Shown here piece by piece: positions 8,758-18,481 of a stretch of 64,000 nt of DNA. Origin of the DNA: JAPOUP01 sp965201085 (GTDB taxonomy: Bacteria; Pseudomonadota; Alphaproteobacteria; Rhodobacterales; Rhodobacteraceae); NCBI GenBank assembly GCA_965201085.1, contig CBDAVS010000025.1, positions 682,001-746,000 on the forward strand, in the 5' to 3' direction. A program made the translations under genes and the position numbers. The first letter of the stretch is position 1, and every line of letters starts with the position of its first letter. The notes under the pieces were generated by a model, which was given only the letters and a program-made list of their open reading frames with translations, was not told the DNA's origin and searched no databases.

Positions 8758-10468
8758 GTCGTATCGTGCGCCCGTACCGGAGTATCGGTTCCTCCTCGAT
8801 CATGTCGTGAAATTCGGCCAGGTTATGGGGTCTCGACGATTCGGGGATGTCGATACAGCGACCGTCGAAGCCATCCTCGGCGAGGCGGGCAGGCTGTGCG
8901 AGGATGTCCTGGCGCCGGTTCGCCGCAGCGGCGACATCCACCCGGCGCATCTTCAAAACGGAGTCGTACGCACCTCTCCCGGATTTGCGGACGCGTATCG
9001 GGCGATCGCCGAAGGTGGCTGGGTCGCGGTCAGCGCTCCACCCGAATACGGCGGCATGGGTCTTCCGCTGACGGTATCGACAGCCATCAACGACATGATG
9101 TCGGCGTCATGCATGGCGCTTCAGCTCAATCCCCTGATGACACAGGGGCAGATCGAAGCGCTGGAGCATCATGCCAGCGAGGAGATCAAAGCCCGGTATC
9201 TACCGAAGCTCATCGGTGGTGATTGGTGCGGCACGATGAACCTGACCGAACCGCAGGCGGGAAGCGATGTCGGGGCACTTCGCTCGAAAGCTATACCGGT
9301 CGGGGACGGAACCTATGCGATCACGGGACAGAAAGTCTTCATTTCCTGGGGAGACAACGATTTTTCGGAAAATGTGTGCCATCTGGTCCTGGCGCGGCCG
9401 CCTGACGGTTCGGCAGGAACCAAGGGACTTTCGCTCTTTCTGGTGCCGAAGCTGATCCCTGACGACAATGGCAGGCCCGGCGTCGCCAACTCCCTCAAAG
9501 TCGTGAGCCTGGAGCACAAGATGGGTCTGCACGGATCACCCACCGCCGTAATGCAATACGAAGGCGCGACCGGTTGGATCGTCGGAGCTGAGCACGGAGG
9601 CATGGCGGCGATGTTCACCATGATGAACAATGCGAGGCTGGGCGTTGGCGTTCAGGGCATCGGCTGCGCGGATGGTGCTTTCCAGCTGGCGCTCGCGCAC
9701 GCGACGGAACGCAGGCAGGGACGACCGCTGTTTGGGGATGGCGGGGGTAAGATCATCGATCACGCCGACGTGCGCCGGATGCTGGCGACCATGAAGGCCG
9801 AACTGTTCGCGGCCCGCTGCATCGCGCTGTCCACCGCGGTGGCGCTGGACATGGCCAACTCCACCAAGGATCCCGCATGGCGGGCCCGGGCGGCGTTTCT
9901 GACACCGATCGCGAAGGCATATGGGACTGAGACCGGATTGGCCGTCGCCGATCTGGGCCTACAGATCCATGGTGGAATGGGTTATGTCGAAGAGACCGGA
10001 GCCGCGCAGTTCTATCGGGACGCACGCGTTACGTCCATCTATGAAGGCACGAACGGTATCCAGTCGATCGATCTGGTAGGCCGTAAAATGATGGATGACG
10101 GCGCGGTCGCGTTCGGTCTCATTGACGAGATCATCGCGGGCGCCGAAAGCGCCCGCCATTCGCTACCTGAACCCGCACAGGCGGTTACGGACGCGGCGGC
10201 GGCGCTGCGCGGCACCACTGAATGGCTGTTGGCACAGCGGTCAAACGACCGATTTGCGGTTGCGGCACCGTATCTACGCGTCTTCGCGAGGGTACTTGGA
10301 GCGCATTATCACCTCAGGGCCGCTCTGGCCGCCCCCGCTGGCGTCCGCGAAGCTCTGGCCAGATTCTACATCGCGCGACTTCTTCCCGAACATACCGGTC
10401 TCTGCACCCACGTGCGCGTAGGCGCCGAAGGATTCCACGCGCTCGGTTCAGAATATCTCGCCGCGTGA
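8756..10468 (+). CDS. Acyl-CoA dehydrogenase, DmdC-like
   Basis: 570 aa, the long acyl-CoA dehydrogenase type with an added C-terminal domain, as in 3-methylmercaptopropionyl-CoA dehydrogenase DmdC and its paralogues. Motifs are MNLTEPQAGSDVGALRSKA (FAD/substrate loop), QKVFISWGDNDFSENV, KMGLHGSPTAVMQY, GMAAMFTMMNNARLGVG, and the C-terminal LGLQIHGGMGYVEETGAAQFYRD with the YEGTNGIQ segment. It catalyses FAD-dependent alpha,beta-desaturation of an acyl-CoA. Substrate is not deducible: many DmdC-like proteins act on other chains. Its stop codon overlaps the next ATG by one base (TGATG), so the metallo-hydrolase is probably translationally coupled. Confidence 0.9.
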   Translation: MSYRAPVPEYRFLLDHVVKFGQVMGSRRFGDVDTATVEAILGEAGRLCEDVLAPVRRSGDIHPAHLQNGVVRTSPGFADAYRAIAEGGWVAVSAPPEYGGMGLPLTVSTAINDMMSASCMALQLNPLMTQGQIEALEHHASEEIKARYLPKLIGGDWCGTMNLTEPQAGSDVGALRSKAIPVGDGTYAITGQKVFISWGDNDFSENVCHLVLARPPDGSAGTKGLSLFLVPKLIPDDNGRPGVANSLKVVSLEHKMGLHGSPTAVMQYEGATGWIVGAEHGGMAAMFTMMNNARLGVGVQGIGCADGAFQLALAHATERRQGRPLFGDGGGKIIDHADVRRMLATMKAELFAARCIALSTAVALDMANSTKDPAWRARAAFLTPIAKAYGTETGLAVADLGLQIHGGMGYVEETGAAQFYRDARVTSIYEGTNGIQSIDLVGRKMMDDGAVAFGLIDEIIAGAESARHSLPEPAQAVTDAAAALRGTTEWLLAQRSNDRFAVAAPYLRVFARVLGAHYHLRAALAAPAGVREALARFYIARLLPEHTGLCTHVRVGAEGFHALGSEYLAA

Positions 10469-11511
10469 TGGAGCGATCGGCACCGATTTCCCATCCGTTC
10501 GCCGAACCTCCATCCGCAGGTGCCGCGATCGAACTTGCCGATGGTATTCTTTGGCTGCGGATGCCGCTTCCGATGAAGCTCGATCACGTCAACTGCTACG
10601 CGCTTCGAGACGATGATGGCTGGACATTGGTGGACACAGGTTATGACGGCCACCGCTGTCGCGCGGCATGGGAGGCGGCTCTTGAAGGGCCGCTCACAGG
10701 CGCTCCCGTTCGCCGCGTTCTGGTGACGCATCACCATGCCGACCACATCGGTCTCGCTGGATGGTTTCAGACCAGGCATGGCGCGGAACTCCTGACGACC
10801 CGTACCGCATGGCTGACGGCCCGGATGCTCACCCTCGACGAGCAGAGCTCACCGGCCCCCGAAACGCTGGCGTTTTGGCTCAGCGCCGGCATGAGTTCCG
10901 AACTCCTTGAAAAACGCCGCTCGGAACGTCCATTCAATTTTTCGGATGTCGTCGCACACCTGCCGCTTGGTTTTCGACGGCTCCGAGAGGGTGACGTCAT
11001 TCAGCTCGCCGAACGTCTGTGGGATGTGCGGATCGGAAACGGGCACGCGCCCGAGCACGCGACCCTGTGGTCCCGCGACGGGACTCTGGTGATCGGAGGT
11101 GACCAGCTGCTGCCGACGATTTCGCCCAATCTCGGTGTTTACGCGACCGAACCCGAGGCGGACCCTGTCGGCGAGTGGCTGAAGGCCTGCGAGCGGCTCA
11201 GTCGATACGCGACCGACGGTCAGTTCGTCCTGCCAGGACATGGACTTCCGTTCATGGGTCTTCCGACACGGTTCCGGCAGCTTATCGACAGTCATCTCGG
11301 CGCACTTGACCGGCTCCTCGAATTCCTGAAGGAACCCCGTACCGCCACGGACTGCTTCGCTACGCTGTTCCTGCGCAGGATCGGTCCCGACGAATACGGG
11401 CTGGCGCTGGTGGAGGCCATGGCCCATCTCAACCATCTTCTGATCCTTGGAAAGGTGGAACGGACACCGCGAGACGACGGTGCGTGGCTGTGGCATCGGT
11501 CAGGGCGATGA
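10468..11511 (+). CDS. MBL-fold metallo-hydrolase
   Basis: 347 aa. The metallo-beta-lactamase motif THHHADHIG supplies the dinuclear metal ligands. Further ligand regions are visible at NGHAPEHATLW, VIGGDQLLPTIS and the late LPGHGLP. The N-terminal strand MKLDHVNCYALRDDDGWTLVDTGYDG is typical of glyoxalase-II-like hydrolases. The ATG overlaps the stop of the acyl-CoA dehydrogenase gene, so the two are probably made together; a thioesterase or hydrolase step on the dehydrogenase product is a reasonable guess. The frame is open upstream to 10222, but that part only shadows the dehydrogenase gene. Confidence 0.87.
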   Translation: MERSAPISHPFAEPPSAGAAIELADGILWLRMPLPMKLDHVNCYALRDDDGWTLVDTGYDGHRCRAAWEAALEGPLTGAPVRRVLVTHHHADHIGLAGWFQTRHGAELLTTRTAWLTARMLTLDEQSSPAPETLAFWLSAGMSSELLEKRRSERPFNFSDVVAHLPLGFRRLREGDVIQLAERLWDVRIGNGHAPEHATLWSRDGTLVIGGDQLLPTISPNLGVYATEPEADPVGEWLKACERLSRYATDGQFVLPGHGLPFMGLPTRFRQLIDSHLGALDRLLEFLKEPRTATDCFATLFLRRIGPDEYGLALVEAMAHLNHLLILGKVERTPRDDGAWLWHRSGR

Positions 11512-11692
11512 GAGGTCGAACCCATCCGGCGGATTATCAAGGACCGATCCGGTGTGTGCGATCGATGGCGTGACGATCCGCATTACATTCCGGCGGTTCT
11601 CAGGACTGCGCGGATTCGCCCCGGCCGCACCCGTGACAGTGTTTCGTGAATCGGTTAATGACGCTCGGCGGTCAAACTGGAGGCGAGAGCCA

Positions 11693-11827
11693 ATGGCTGA
11701 GCATCAGCATGGAAATATGGATATCTCGGATCAGGAATCGATGTTCGCGGGATTCGTGAAGTTCGTAACGTGGACGGTTGCGGTTATTTTGGTGGCGCTG
11801 GTTCTACTGGCCATGATCAACAGCTGA
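11693..11827 (+). CDS. aa3-type cytochrome c oxidase subunit IV
   Basis: 44 aa: a short polar N-terminus with acidic residues (MDISDQESMFAGFVKF) followed by one hydrophobic helix (VTWTVAVILVALVLLAMI). This matches the tiny alphaproteobacterial CoxIV family, a one-helix subunit attached to the aa3 oxidase whose function is not essential. GGAG lies ~12 bases before the ATG. It stands alone, as is usual for this family; the catalytic oxidase genes are not in the window. It is short enough to be missed by most gene-length cut-offs. Confidence 0.85.
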   Translation: MAEHQHGNMDISDQESMFAGFVKFVTWTVAVILVALVLLAMINS

Positions 11828-12020
11828 CCGGCTTCGCTCCCCGGGGAGTTTCAAAGGGTGCGGGGGCGATGGGCGTTGGTCTGATTCCGGATGGAATGCT
11901 CGGGTCCGGCCCAGGCGGAAGCGTCCGATGGAAGATTGTATCGAGATAGTTTTGGAATGATCCGGACCGCCGAGGGAGGTGGCGTAAGCGCCATGCGTCC
12001 AACTTCCGCGCGGGTTCAGG

Positions 12021-12491
12021 TCAGACGTATTCGATGCTCATGATCTCGTAGTGCCTTAATCCGCGCGGGGTGGGTACCTCGACGCTGTCGCCCTCCTGCT
12101 TGCCGACCAGCGCCCGAGCGAGCGGTGACTTCAGGTTGAGTCTACCGAGCTTGATGTCCGCTTCCGGTTCTCCGACGATCTGATAGACCGTCTCCGCCTC
12201 GGTTTCCTCGTCCAGGAGCCTGATTGTGGCGCCGAACTTGACGGGTCCGGACAGCTTCGACGGGTCTATGATCTCAGCCTGCCCGAGGATGCCCTCGAGT
12301 TCCTTTATCCGCGCTTCGATAAAGCCCTGCTTCTCCCGCGCCGCGTGATATTCGGCATTCTCGGAAAGGTCGCCATGCTCGCGCGCCTCCGCAATGGCTC
12401 GAATGACGGTGGGACGATCCACCGATTTGAGTTGCTTGAGCTCATTGCCCAGGGCGGCGAAACCCGTCTGGGTCAGGGGAATCTTGTTCAT
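12021..12491 (-). CDS. greA: Transcription elongation factor GreA
   Basis: 156 aa, the usual length. It rescues backtracked RNA polymerase by stimulating transcript cleavage through the secondary channel. The N-terminal coiled coil carries the conserved acidic tip GDLSENAEYHAA, and the C-terminal FKBP-like domain ends SPLARALVGKQEGDSVEV. Start chosen at ATG 12491 (MNKIPLTQTG), the canonical N-terminus; the open frame extends 12 codons upstream without family similarity. It is convergent with the coxIV-like ORF and is a single-gene unit as far as can be seen. Confidence 0.96.
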   Translation of the reverse strand: MNKIPLTQTGFAALGNELKQLKSVDRPTVIRAIAEAREHGDLSENAEYHAAREKQGFIEARIKELEGILGQAEIIDPSKLSGPVKFGATIRLLDEETEAETVYQIVGEPEADIKLGRLNLKSPLARALVGKQEGDSVEVPTPRGLRHYEIMSIEYV

Positions 12492-12656
12492 TGGGAAATT
12501 TCCGTCGACTGGAACCGATCGATCCATCTAGATTTGACGGTCGGAATTGATTGTCAAGCACCGACTCGATCACGGTAGTGTCGGGCCCCACCAACCTCGA
12601 CACCGAGAAGCGGCGCGGCGGCGACCTCGCCCCCTGAGATCCGTCCGCCGAACCGT

Positions 12657-13211
12657 CTATGGATGCTTCCACTTGATGGAGCAGCCCATCGACGGAATCT
12701 GCTCGGTCGGCCCGGCTCCGGTTTCGGCGACCAGCTTCATCGCCTCGAAGAGGTCCCGACGAAGGCCCGTTGCCGCGGGAGTCCGCCCGGAAGCATCGAG
12801 CCGCCCGCGGTACTGAAGCTCAAATCCGGCGTTGAAACCGAAAAAATCCGGTGTGCAGACGGCACCGTAGGCACGTGCTATTTCCTGCGGTTCATCATAG
12901 AGATATGGAAATGGAAAGCCGTATTCCCGCGCCACAACCACCATGTTTTCAAAGCTGTCCTCGGGATATGTCCGCGCATCGTTGGCGGAGACGGCGGCGA
13001 CGCCGATCCCGATGCGCTTGAGGTCAGTCGAGTCCCGCACAATGCGGTCCAGCACGGATTTCACGTAAGGACAATGGTTGCAGATGAACATGATGAGGGT
13101 GCCCTTCGCCCCGGCGATATCGGTAAGCGCGTAGTTACCCCCGTCGGTGGCGGGCAACTGAAATTCCGGGGCTTTCCAGCCAAACTCACAGATCGGGGGT
13201 GAAGCGGCCAT
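12657..13211 (-). CDS. Thioredoxin-fold protein (peroxiredoxin-like family)
   Basis: 184 aa. AhpC/TSA-type thioredoxin fold with the motif FICNHCPYVKSV (CxxC), then AVSANDARTYPEDSFENM and a FPYLYDEPQEIARAYGAVCTP segment containing a third Cys and the cis-Pro. This combination is typical of the small cytosolic PRX-like-1 family, annotated as thioredoxin family protein. No signal peptide is visible, so it acts in the cytoplasm, presumably as a thiol reductase or peroxidase. It follows greA on the same strand ~165 bp upstream in transcription order. Confidence 0.88.
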   Translation of the reverse strand: MAASPPICEFGWKAPEFQLPATDGGNYALTDIAGAKGTLIMFICNHCPYVKSVLDRIVRDSTDLKRIGIGVAAVSANDARTYPEDSFENMVVVAREYGFPFPYLYDEPQEIARAYGAVCTPDFFGFNAGFELQYRGRLDASGRTPAATGLRRDLFEAMKLVAETGAGPTEQIPSMGCSIKWKHP

Positions 13212-13808
13212 CCTGTCTCTCCATGCTGTTCAATGCCCGACCGCACGGATCACCCTTTTCGGAACGATCGATATCGCACAGGTCAAGCATCCGGTTTTCG
13301 GTGGATGAAGGCAAACAGGACTATGCGCGGTATTTCTGACGGTAGCAAGATCGGAGTGCAGCGAATCCAACCCTACCTTGCCATTTGGTCCAATCGCGAC
13401 TGACGGATAGAGAAACCTGTATCAGTGTTTGGGCCGGGGTGTATGAATGTTTCGTGGCTTCGGGTGTCCTCCCTTCCCGTACAGGCGCCGGCTGCCCGCG
13501 TCCGGCCCGTTCGATGGGTCCGGCGGCATCGGATCGGGATGCAGTGCGATCATTGGTGACATTGTCGACCGGATGGATGGGTCACCTGCATCGATGGAAA
13601 TCCGCGCGCTGAATCCCCGGAACACCCAACCACCCGGCAACCGACCGTGCCCCCTGAACTCGAGCTTCACTCCGTTTCACCATGTCCTCATGGGCCAGTC
13701 TTCCGTCCGTATGCGGGTTGCCACAGTCTACGCATATATGAGGGATTCCGATCCATGCGATCGCATCCGGCGGGATAGTCGGGCCGGTTTGGGTATGGAG
13801 GCATGGAC
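13212..13808. other. Intergenic, no gene recognised
   Basis: About 600 bp between the thioredoxin-like gene and the amber-interrupted ORF. Open frames exist on both strands (e.g. 13447-13959 +), but they are rich in Pro, Arg and Gly, lack family motifs and overlap one another, as random GC-rich DNA does. I see no RNA gene or repeat here. Confidence 0.4.
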
Positions 13809-14312
13809 ATGGCGGCTGCGGAAAGGGTCTATCGGGAGGATCCGACGCGCCATCCGATGGCGGTTGCGTTTGCGGCGGTTCCTATGGCGGGGCTTCTCGG
13901 TGTGCCTGGCTGGGTGGTGGTCGGCGTGGCGTCGCTGCGGAGCGACGTTGCGGTCCTGAAAGACGACGTCTAGGAGCCGAAAGCCGGCCAGGAGCGCCTT
14001 TCGGCGGAAATCGGTGGAATCCAGCGGGACATCGCCGGGATCAATGCGCTTCTGGCACCGGGCCGGACCACCACCGACAACCAGCCGCCAGCGGACGCGG
14101 GGGGGGCGTCCCGAGGCCGAGGGAGAGCCGGAGACCCATGGACAGCCGGGAAACGCCTGAAGGGTCCCCTATGGACATCCAGGAGCCTACCGTGCCGGAT
14201 TTCCCGCACTATCCGAATCCCCCGATCGGCCCGCACGTCCTTTCCTGGCGCGTGTGACCCGGACTTCGGTTCCGTTGCGGGCTCGACCATGCGGCCCGCC
14301 ACCATCCGGTAG
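13809..14312 (+). pseudogene. Small membrane/coiled-coil protein with in-frame amber codon
   Basis: ATG 13809 is preceded by GGAG at 13797-13800. The first 54 codons give a polar start (MAAAERVYREDPTRHP), a hydrophobic helix (AVAFAAVPMAGLLGVPGWVVVGVA) and the beginning of a heptad region (LRSDVAVLKDDV). TAG at 13971-13973 interrupts it, but the same frame continues as a coiled coil: EPKAGQERLSAEIGGIQRDI, then AGINALLAP. The join is natural across the stop, so this is one protein broken by a nonsense mutation or read through. The layout (one helix plus a short coiled coil) is like small phage holin-associated or DUF-type proteins; I do not recognise the family. The frame is open to 14312, but similarity to protein seems lost after about 14090. 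Confidence 0.5.
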
Positions 14313-15121
14313 CCCGCGGTCGCAGCTTCGCGGCGGGCCGTGTCCGGCTCTCGGACCGCCTTTCAGGCTGAATACGGAAGGCTACCCACCCCGGTCGCTT
14401 CGCGACACTCCACTTCAGGATGGCCCGACGACAGGACTGGATCGGGAGCCCCCGGTGAGCTCCCCGCCGTCCGGCACGAACTTTCCCCAGGTGACCCCGT
14501 ATCCGTCTCCACAACCGGACGGCCAGGGCGGGAACCCGGTATCATTGAGACCTGCCAAGCCCATGAACCCGCAACCAGCCGGGACTATGCGGACCGGTGC
14601 CATGACATCTCCGCATGAACGATCCGTCGTTCCTTTCCCGCCGCCTCCGACCCGCTTTCGACGGTATCCGGCGCAGACCTCTTCAGGTCTTCGTCGCTGG
14701 ATTGGATATACGCCCCGAAAGGCCTGAATGTGGAATCGTCCCGACGACACGGGAAACCTCCCCGTTATCGGACAGCCTTCCGTTCCGGTGAATCACTATC
14801 CGGTTGGGTCGGCCCGCACACTGCTGAAGCCGCTCCGATACCGCAGTCCCGGAATGGGTGGAGCCGATGGCCCACGCGAGCGTAATTGTACGAACACATC
14901 GACTTCGATCACGCCATGTTCATTCATGCAACCCGTTTTGGCGAACCGATACCGGATAGCTCCCCCTGCATCGCGCGCAAGCGCATCAATTTAGGTGGAA
15001 TTGCTTCGTCCAGGCATCATCAGCACCTTCCCCAGCATCATGCGCAGGCGCATCAATGTAGGGGTTGGTGTTTCGTCGACAAACGTCTAGCCATATAGAA
15101 ATGGTGAATGAGGCCCGGACC
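14313..15121. other. Gene-poor stretch upstream of glnE
   Basis: No convincing gene. A 158-codon plus-strand frame (14254-14727) is very Pro/Arg-rich, and minus-strand frames over the same bases have no recognisable motif. The last part holds an imperfect duplication (entered separately). It may be a decayed region. Confidence 0.4.
14960..15085. repeat. Imperfect tandem duplication (~65 bp units) upstream of glnE
   Basis: Two adjacent copies share, in order, CCCC(T/A)GCATC, GCGCA(A/G)GCGCATCAAT, TAGG and TTCGTC at the same spacing. The first runs from about 14962 and the second from about 15032. They lie in the leader of glnE, just before its ribosome-binding site. Function unknown; it could be a duplicated regulatory element or a passive duplication. 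Confidence 0.5.
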
Positions 15122-17986
15122 ATGACTCAAAGCCTTGCAAGCGGCGTCAGCCGCACTCCCATACCATACGACACCGACCAAGCGAACGACGTCACCTCCG
15201 CGCTCCCGAACCCGCTCACCTCCGGGGCCATCGGCGAACTCGTGAAAGGTACGGCCGGCTCCAGCCCGTTTCTCGCCCAGTTGCTTCGCAACCATGGAAC
15301 ATGGCTGGCGGACGAAGCCGGAGGGCCGATGGACCGGGTGTTGGACCGCCTTCTGGACGATACGGCGGAAGCGGGCGGCAAGGCCGACTGGCGTGGACTG
15401 CTTTCGGTCCTGCGCCGCGCGAAGGCGCGCGCAGCCCTGTATATCGCGCTGGCTGACCTGGGTGGCGCATGGGAATTCAATCGAATAGCCGAAGCGCTCT
15501 CGAAACTCGCCGACAGTCTGACCGACACTGCGCTGCGCTGGCTTGTCACCGATGAAATCGCAAGAAAACGCATTCCCGGCATGAGCGAGGACGACATCGC
15601 CGACGGCGCGGGCATCTGCATCCTCGGCATGGGTAAACTGGGTGCGCGGGAGCTCAACTATTCGTCGGATATCGACCTTATATGCCTGTTCGACCAGGAC
15701 CGGCTAAAGCCGGAAGACCTGCACACCGCCAGGGCGCGATACATCCATGTCATTCGCAGACTCGTCAAGGCGCTGTCGGAACGGACCGCCGACGGATATG
15801 CGTTCCGCACCGACCTGAGGCTGCGTCCCGCCCCTTCAACGACCCAGCCCTGCATTTCGATGGAAGCCGCCGAACGTTACTACGAAGATACCGGCCGTAC
15901 ATGGGAACGCGCCGCCCATATCAAAGCGCGGCCAATCGCCGGTGCCTTTGGCGCGGGCAACGCCTATCTCCGGCGCATCTCTCCTTTTATCTGGCGCCGA
16001 TCACTCGATTTCGCGGCGATCGAGGATATCGAGGACGTGCTGCGGAAGATCCGCATGAAAGAGGGGAACTTCGCTCCCTCGACCGTTCCGGGCTGCGACA
16101 TCAAACTCAGCCCCGGCGGAATCCGCGAAATCGAGTTCTTCGCGCAGACAAGGCAACTCATCATGGGCGGGCGCCTGCCCGTCCTGCGCGACCCGACCAC
16201 GCTTGGCACCCTGGCCGCACTGCGCGACGAGGGAATCATCAAAGCCGGAATGTGCGCCTCCCTCTCGGAAGCGTACCTGGCCCATCGAAAGGTCGAGCAT
16301 CGCCTCCAGATGGTCGGCGACAGCCAGACCCATATCGTTCCGGAGAAAGTCGACGCCCGGGCCCGCGTCGCTGCACTCGACGGTTGGTCGGACCATCGGG
16401 CATGGGAAGACGCGATCGCGGAACGCCTCGCCACCGTGCATCGGGTGACCGCGAGCTTCTTCGACGCGGGCGCGCGTGAGCGGGCCGATCCGATGGCGAT
16501 CGAGCTCGACGAGAAAAACATCGCCGCGCTGGGATTCAAGAAGCCCCGGGAGGTCTGCCGAACCGTCGGTAAATGGCGCTCGGGCGAAATAACCGCGACG
16601 GCCAACGAACGGGCGCAACGCCTGTACGCATCGCTGGAAGCCGATATCCTGAAACATCTGGCAGGCGCCGACGGCCCGGACAGCGCGATCGCCGAATTCG
16701 ATCGCTTCCTTTCCGGGCTTCCTTCGGGAGTGCAGGTATTCTCGCTGTTCAGGGCGAACCGGCACCTACTGGAACTGGTTATAGACATTTTCGCGACGGC
16801 GCCGCGCCTGGCCAGCCATCTCGGGCTTAGGCCACAGACACTGGACGCCCTGCTGTCGGAAGAGTTTTTCGGTGAACTGCCGTCACAATACTGGCTTGAA
16901 GCCGACCTGCATATCAGGATCGGCGATACCACCGACTATGAACGCGTTCTGGATATCGCGAGGATCTGGGCAAGGGAGCTGAATTTTCGAATCGGCGTTC
17001 ACGTGCTTCTGGGAATGGCCAACGAAATCGACGCGGGAAGAGCGTTTGCCGGAGTCGCCGAAGCCGTCCTGACGGAACTGCTTCCATTCGTGATCGAATC
17101 CTTCGCCGTGCGTTACGGCTCGCCACCGGGCCGCGGAATCGCCGTCATCGCAATGGGAAAGCTTGGCTCGCGGGAAATGACGGCACGATCGGATCTTGAC
17201 CTGATCGCGGTCTATGACGCGGGTGGTGTGGAACAATCGATGGGTCCACGCCCGTTGCCATCCTCAACCTACTTCTCCCGTCTCACCCAATCGCTGGTCA
17301 CCGCTCTCTCCGCTGTGACAACGGAGGGACGGCTCTATGCGGTCGACATGCGCCTTCGTCCGTCCGGCCGGCAGGGTCCGATCGCTATCTCGCTGGCCGC
17401 ATTCGCGGAATATCAAAGCGAGCGGGCCTGGGTCTGGGAGCATCTCGCGCTCACACGCTCACGCCCGGTCGCGGGCGAGCCAGGCCTTGCCGCAGACGCT
17501 TTCAGGGTTATCGAAGCCGCACTCGCCGGACGCGAAGGCGATCCGAGCGTTATCGAAGAAGCCCGGGAGATGCGCGCGAGACTGCTGGAGGCCCACCACG
17601 CTGAACGAACCAACCCCTGGTCGCTCAAACACAGCGCGGGCGGATTGATGGAGATAGAGTTCCTGGCCCAGACCGGCAATTTACTCTACGGCCTTGGACC
17701 GGGTCGTCCGGCGAGGGAAACGCTCGCTTCGCTGGCCGAAGCCGGATGGATAGACACCGAAGAGGCTGATGCGCTCGAGGCGGCCCTCATGATGCAGACC
17801 AGGCTGCTACAGATCGACTGCGTCTCGCAGGAACGTCCGTTCGATCCCGAAACGGCCGGCGACCGGCTCCGCCGGATCATGGTCAAAGCGACCCAGACCG
17901 AGAATTTCGACGCGCTATCGAGAACGCTGGCGACGGTGCAGGCCAAGGCGGCGGGCATCTGTGGGCGTATCCTGAACGGTGGGTAG
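15122..17986 (+). CDS. glnE: Bifunctional glutamine synthetase adenylyltransferase/deadenylyltransferase
   Basis: 954 aa, full length. It adenylylates and deadenylylates GlnA according to PII and glutamine state. Two nucleotidyltransferase domains are evident: the N-terminal (deadenylylase) one at GMGKLGARELNYSSDIDLIC and the C-terminal (adenylylase) one at AMGKLGSREMTARSDLDLIA. Each has the G-S/T-D-x-D metal motif and is followed by a GlnD-PII-uridylyltransferase-like helical region (AFLAQT- and EFLAQT-type segments). Start set at ATG 15122, with GAGG at 15110-15113; ATG 15101 and TTG 15065 are in frame but without a site. It stands alone on the plus strand before the STAS operon. Confidence 0.95.
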   Translation: MTQSLASGVSRTPIPYDTDQANDVTSALPNPLTSGAIGELVKGTAGSSPFLAQLLRNHGTWLADEAGGPMDRVLDRLLDDTAEAGGKADWRGLLSVLRRAKARAALYIALADLGGAWEFNRIAEALSKLADSLTDTALRWLVTDEIARKRIPGMSEDDIADGAGICILGMGKLGARELNYSSDIDLICLFDQDRLKPEDLHTARARYIHVIRRLVKALSERTADGYAFRTDLRLRPAPSTTQPCISMEAAERYYEDTGRTWERAAHIKARPIAGAFGAGNAYLRRISPFIWRRSLDFAAIEDIEDVLRKIRMKEGNFAPSTVPGCDIKLSPGGIREIEFFAQTRQLIMGGRLPVLRDPTTLGTLAALRDEGIIKAGMCASLSEAYLAHRKVEHRLQMVGDSQTHIVPEKVDARARVAALDGWSDHRAWEDAIAERLATVHRVTASFFDAGARERADPMAIELDEKNIAALGFKKPREVCRTVGKWRSGEITATANERAQRLYASLEADILKHLAGADGPDSAIAEFDRFLSGLPSGVQVFSLFRANRHLLELVIDIFATAPRLASHLGLRPQTLDALLSEEFFGELPSQYWLEADLHIRIGDTTDYERVLDIARIWARELNFRIGVHVLLGMANEIDAGRAFAGVAEAVLTELLPFVIESFAVRYGSPPGRGIAVIAMGKLGSREMTARSDLDLIAVYDAGGVEQSMGPRPLPSSTYFSRLTQSLVTALSAVTTEGRLYAVDMRLRPSGRQGPIAISLAAFAEYQSERAWVWEHLALTRSRPVAGEPGLAADAFRVIEAALAGREGDPSVIEEAREMRARLLEAHHAERTNPWSLKHSAGGLMEIEFLAQTGNLLYGLGPGRPARETLASLAEAGWIDTEEADALEAALMMQTRLLQIDCVSQERPFDPETAGDRLRRIMVKATQTENFDALSRTLATVQAKAAGICGRILNGG

Positions 17987-18125
17987 ACGCGGTCGACCCC
18001 GGCGAAACCGGCCGTTCGCCCCGCTCAGGTAAAATCTGCGAAAAAAGATATTCCATTCCCGAAAAAATCGGTTAGTTTGCCCCTGGTTGGCCTCTCGTCT
18101 GGAGGCAGCATTGGAGAATACCATT

Positions 18126-18464
18126 ATGGAAGTAACCTGCTCAATGTCCCGAAACGTGCTGATCGCCGAAGTTGAAGGGCGCATTGACGGCGTCACAGCG
18201 CGTGAATTCGAAGAGACAGTGACCTCGGCGATCCCGGAAGAAGGAAGTTCGGTGATCTGCGACCTGTCCGCTGTATCCTATGTCAGCAGTGCGGGCCTCA
18301 GGTCGGTCCTGGTGATCGCGAAACGCCTCTCCCAGGCGGATGCGTCTTTTTCAGTATGCGGTCTTAGCGGCGCCGTCGCCGAGGTGTTCCGTGTTTCCGG
18401 CTTCGACAAAATTATCAAGGCCCACAAGACACGTGAGGACGCCCTGGCGGACGTCGCCGGCTGA
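18126..18464 (+). CDS. STAS-domain anti-sigma factor antagonist (RsbV/SpoIIAA-like)
   Basis: 112 aa single STAS domain. The phospho-acceptor loop reads SYVSSAGLRSVL (residues 51-62), with Ser54/Ser55 at the expected place, preceded by VICDLSAV. In partner switching the unphosphorylated form binds a serine kinase/anti-sigma protein and the phosphorylated form is released. Start at ATG 18126 with GGAG at 18111-18114. The next gene begins 17 bp downstream, and the run continues with overlapping genes to a SpoIIE-type phosphatase, so kinase, antagonist and phosphatase are encoded together. This is the first gene of the operon. Confidence 0.88.
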   Translation: MEVTCSMSRNVLIAEVEGRIDGVTAREFEETVTSAIPEEGSSVICDLSAVSYVSSAGLRSVLVIAKRLSQADASFSVCGLSGAVAEVFRVSGFDKIIKAHKTREDALADVAG

Positions 18465-18481
18465 TCCAGGGAACGCAGCGC

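Noticed and set aside
14254..14727. Pro-rich 158-codon ORF
   Set aside because: Composition follows GC bias, with competing frames on the other strand and no ribosome-binding site.
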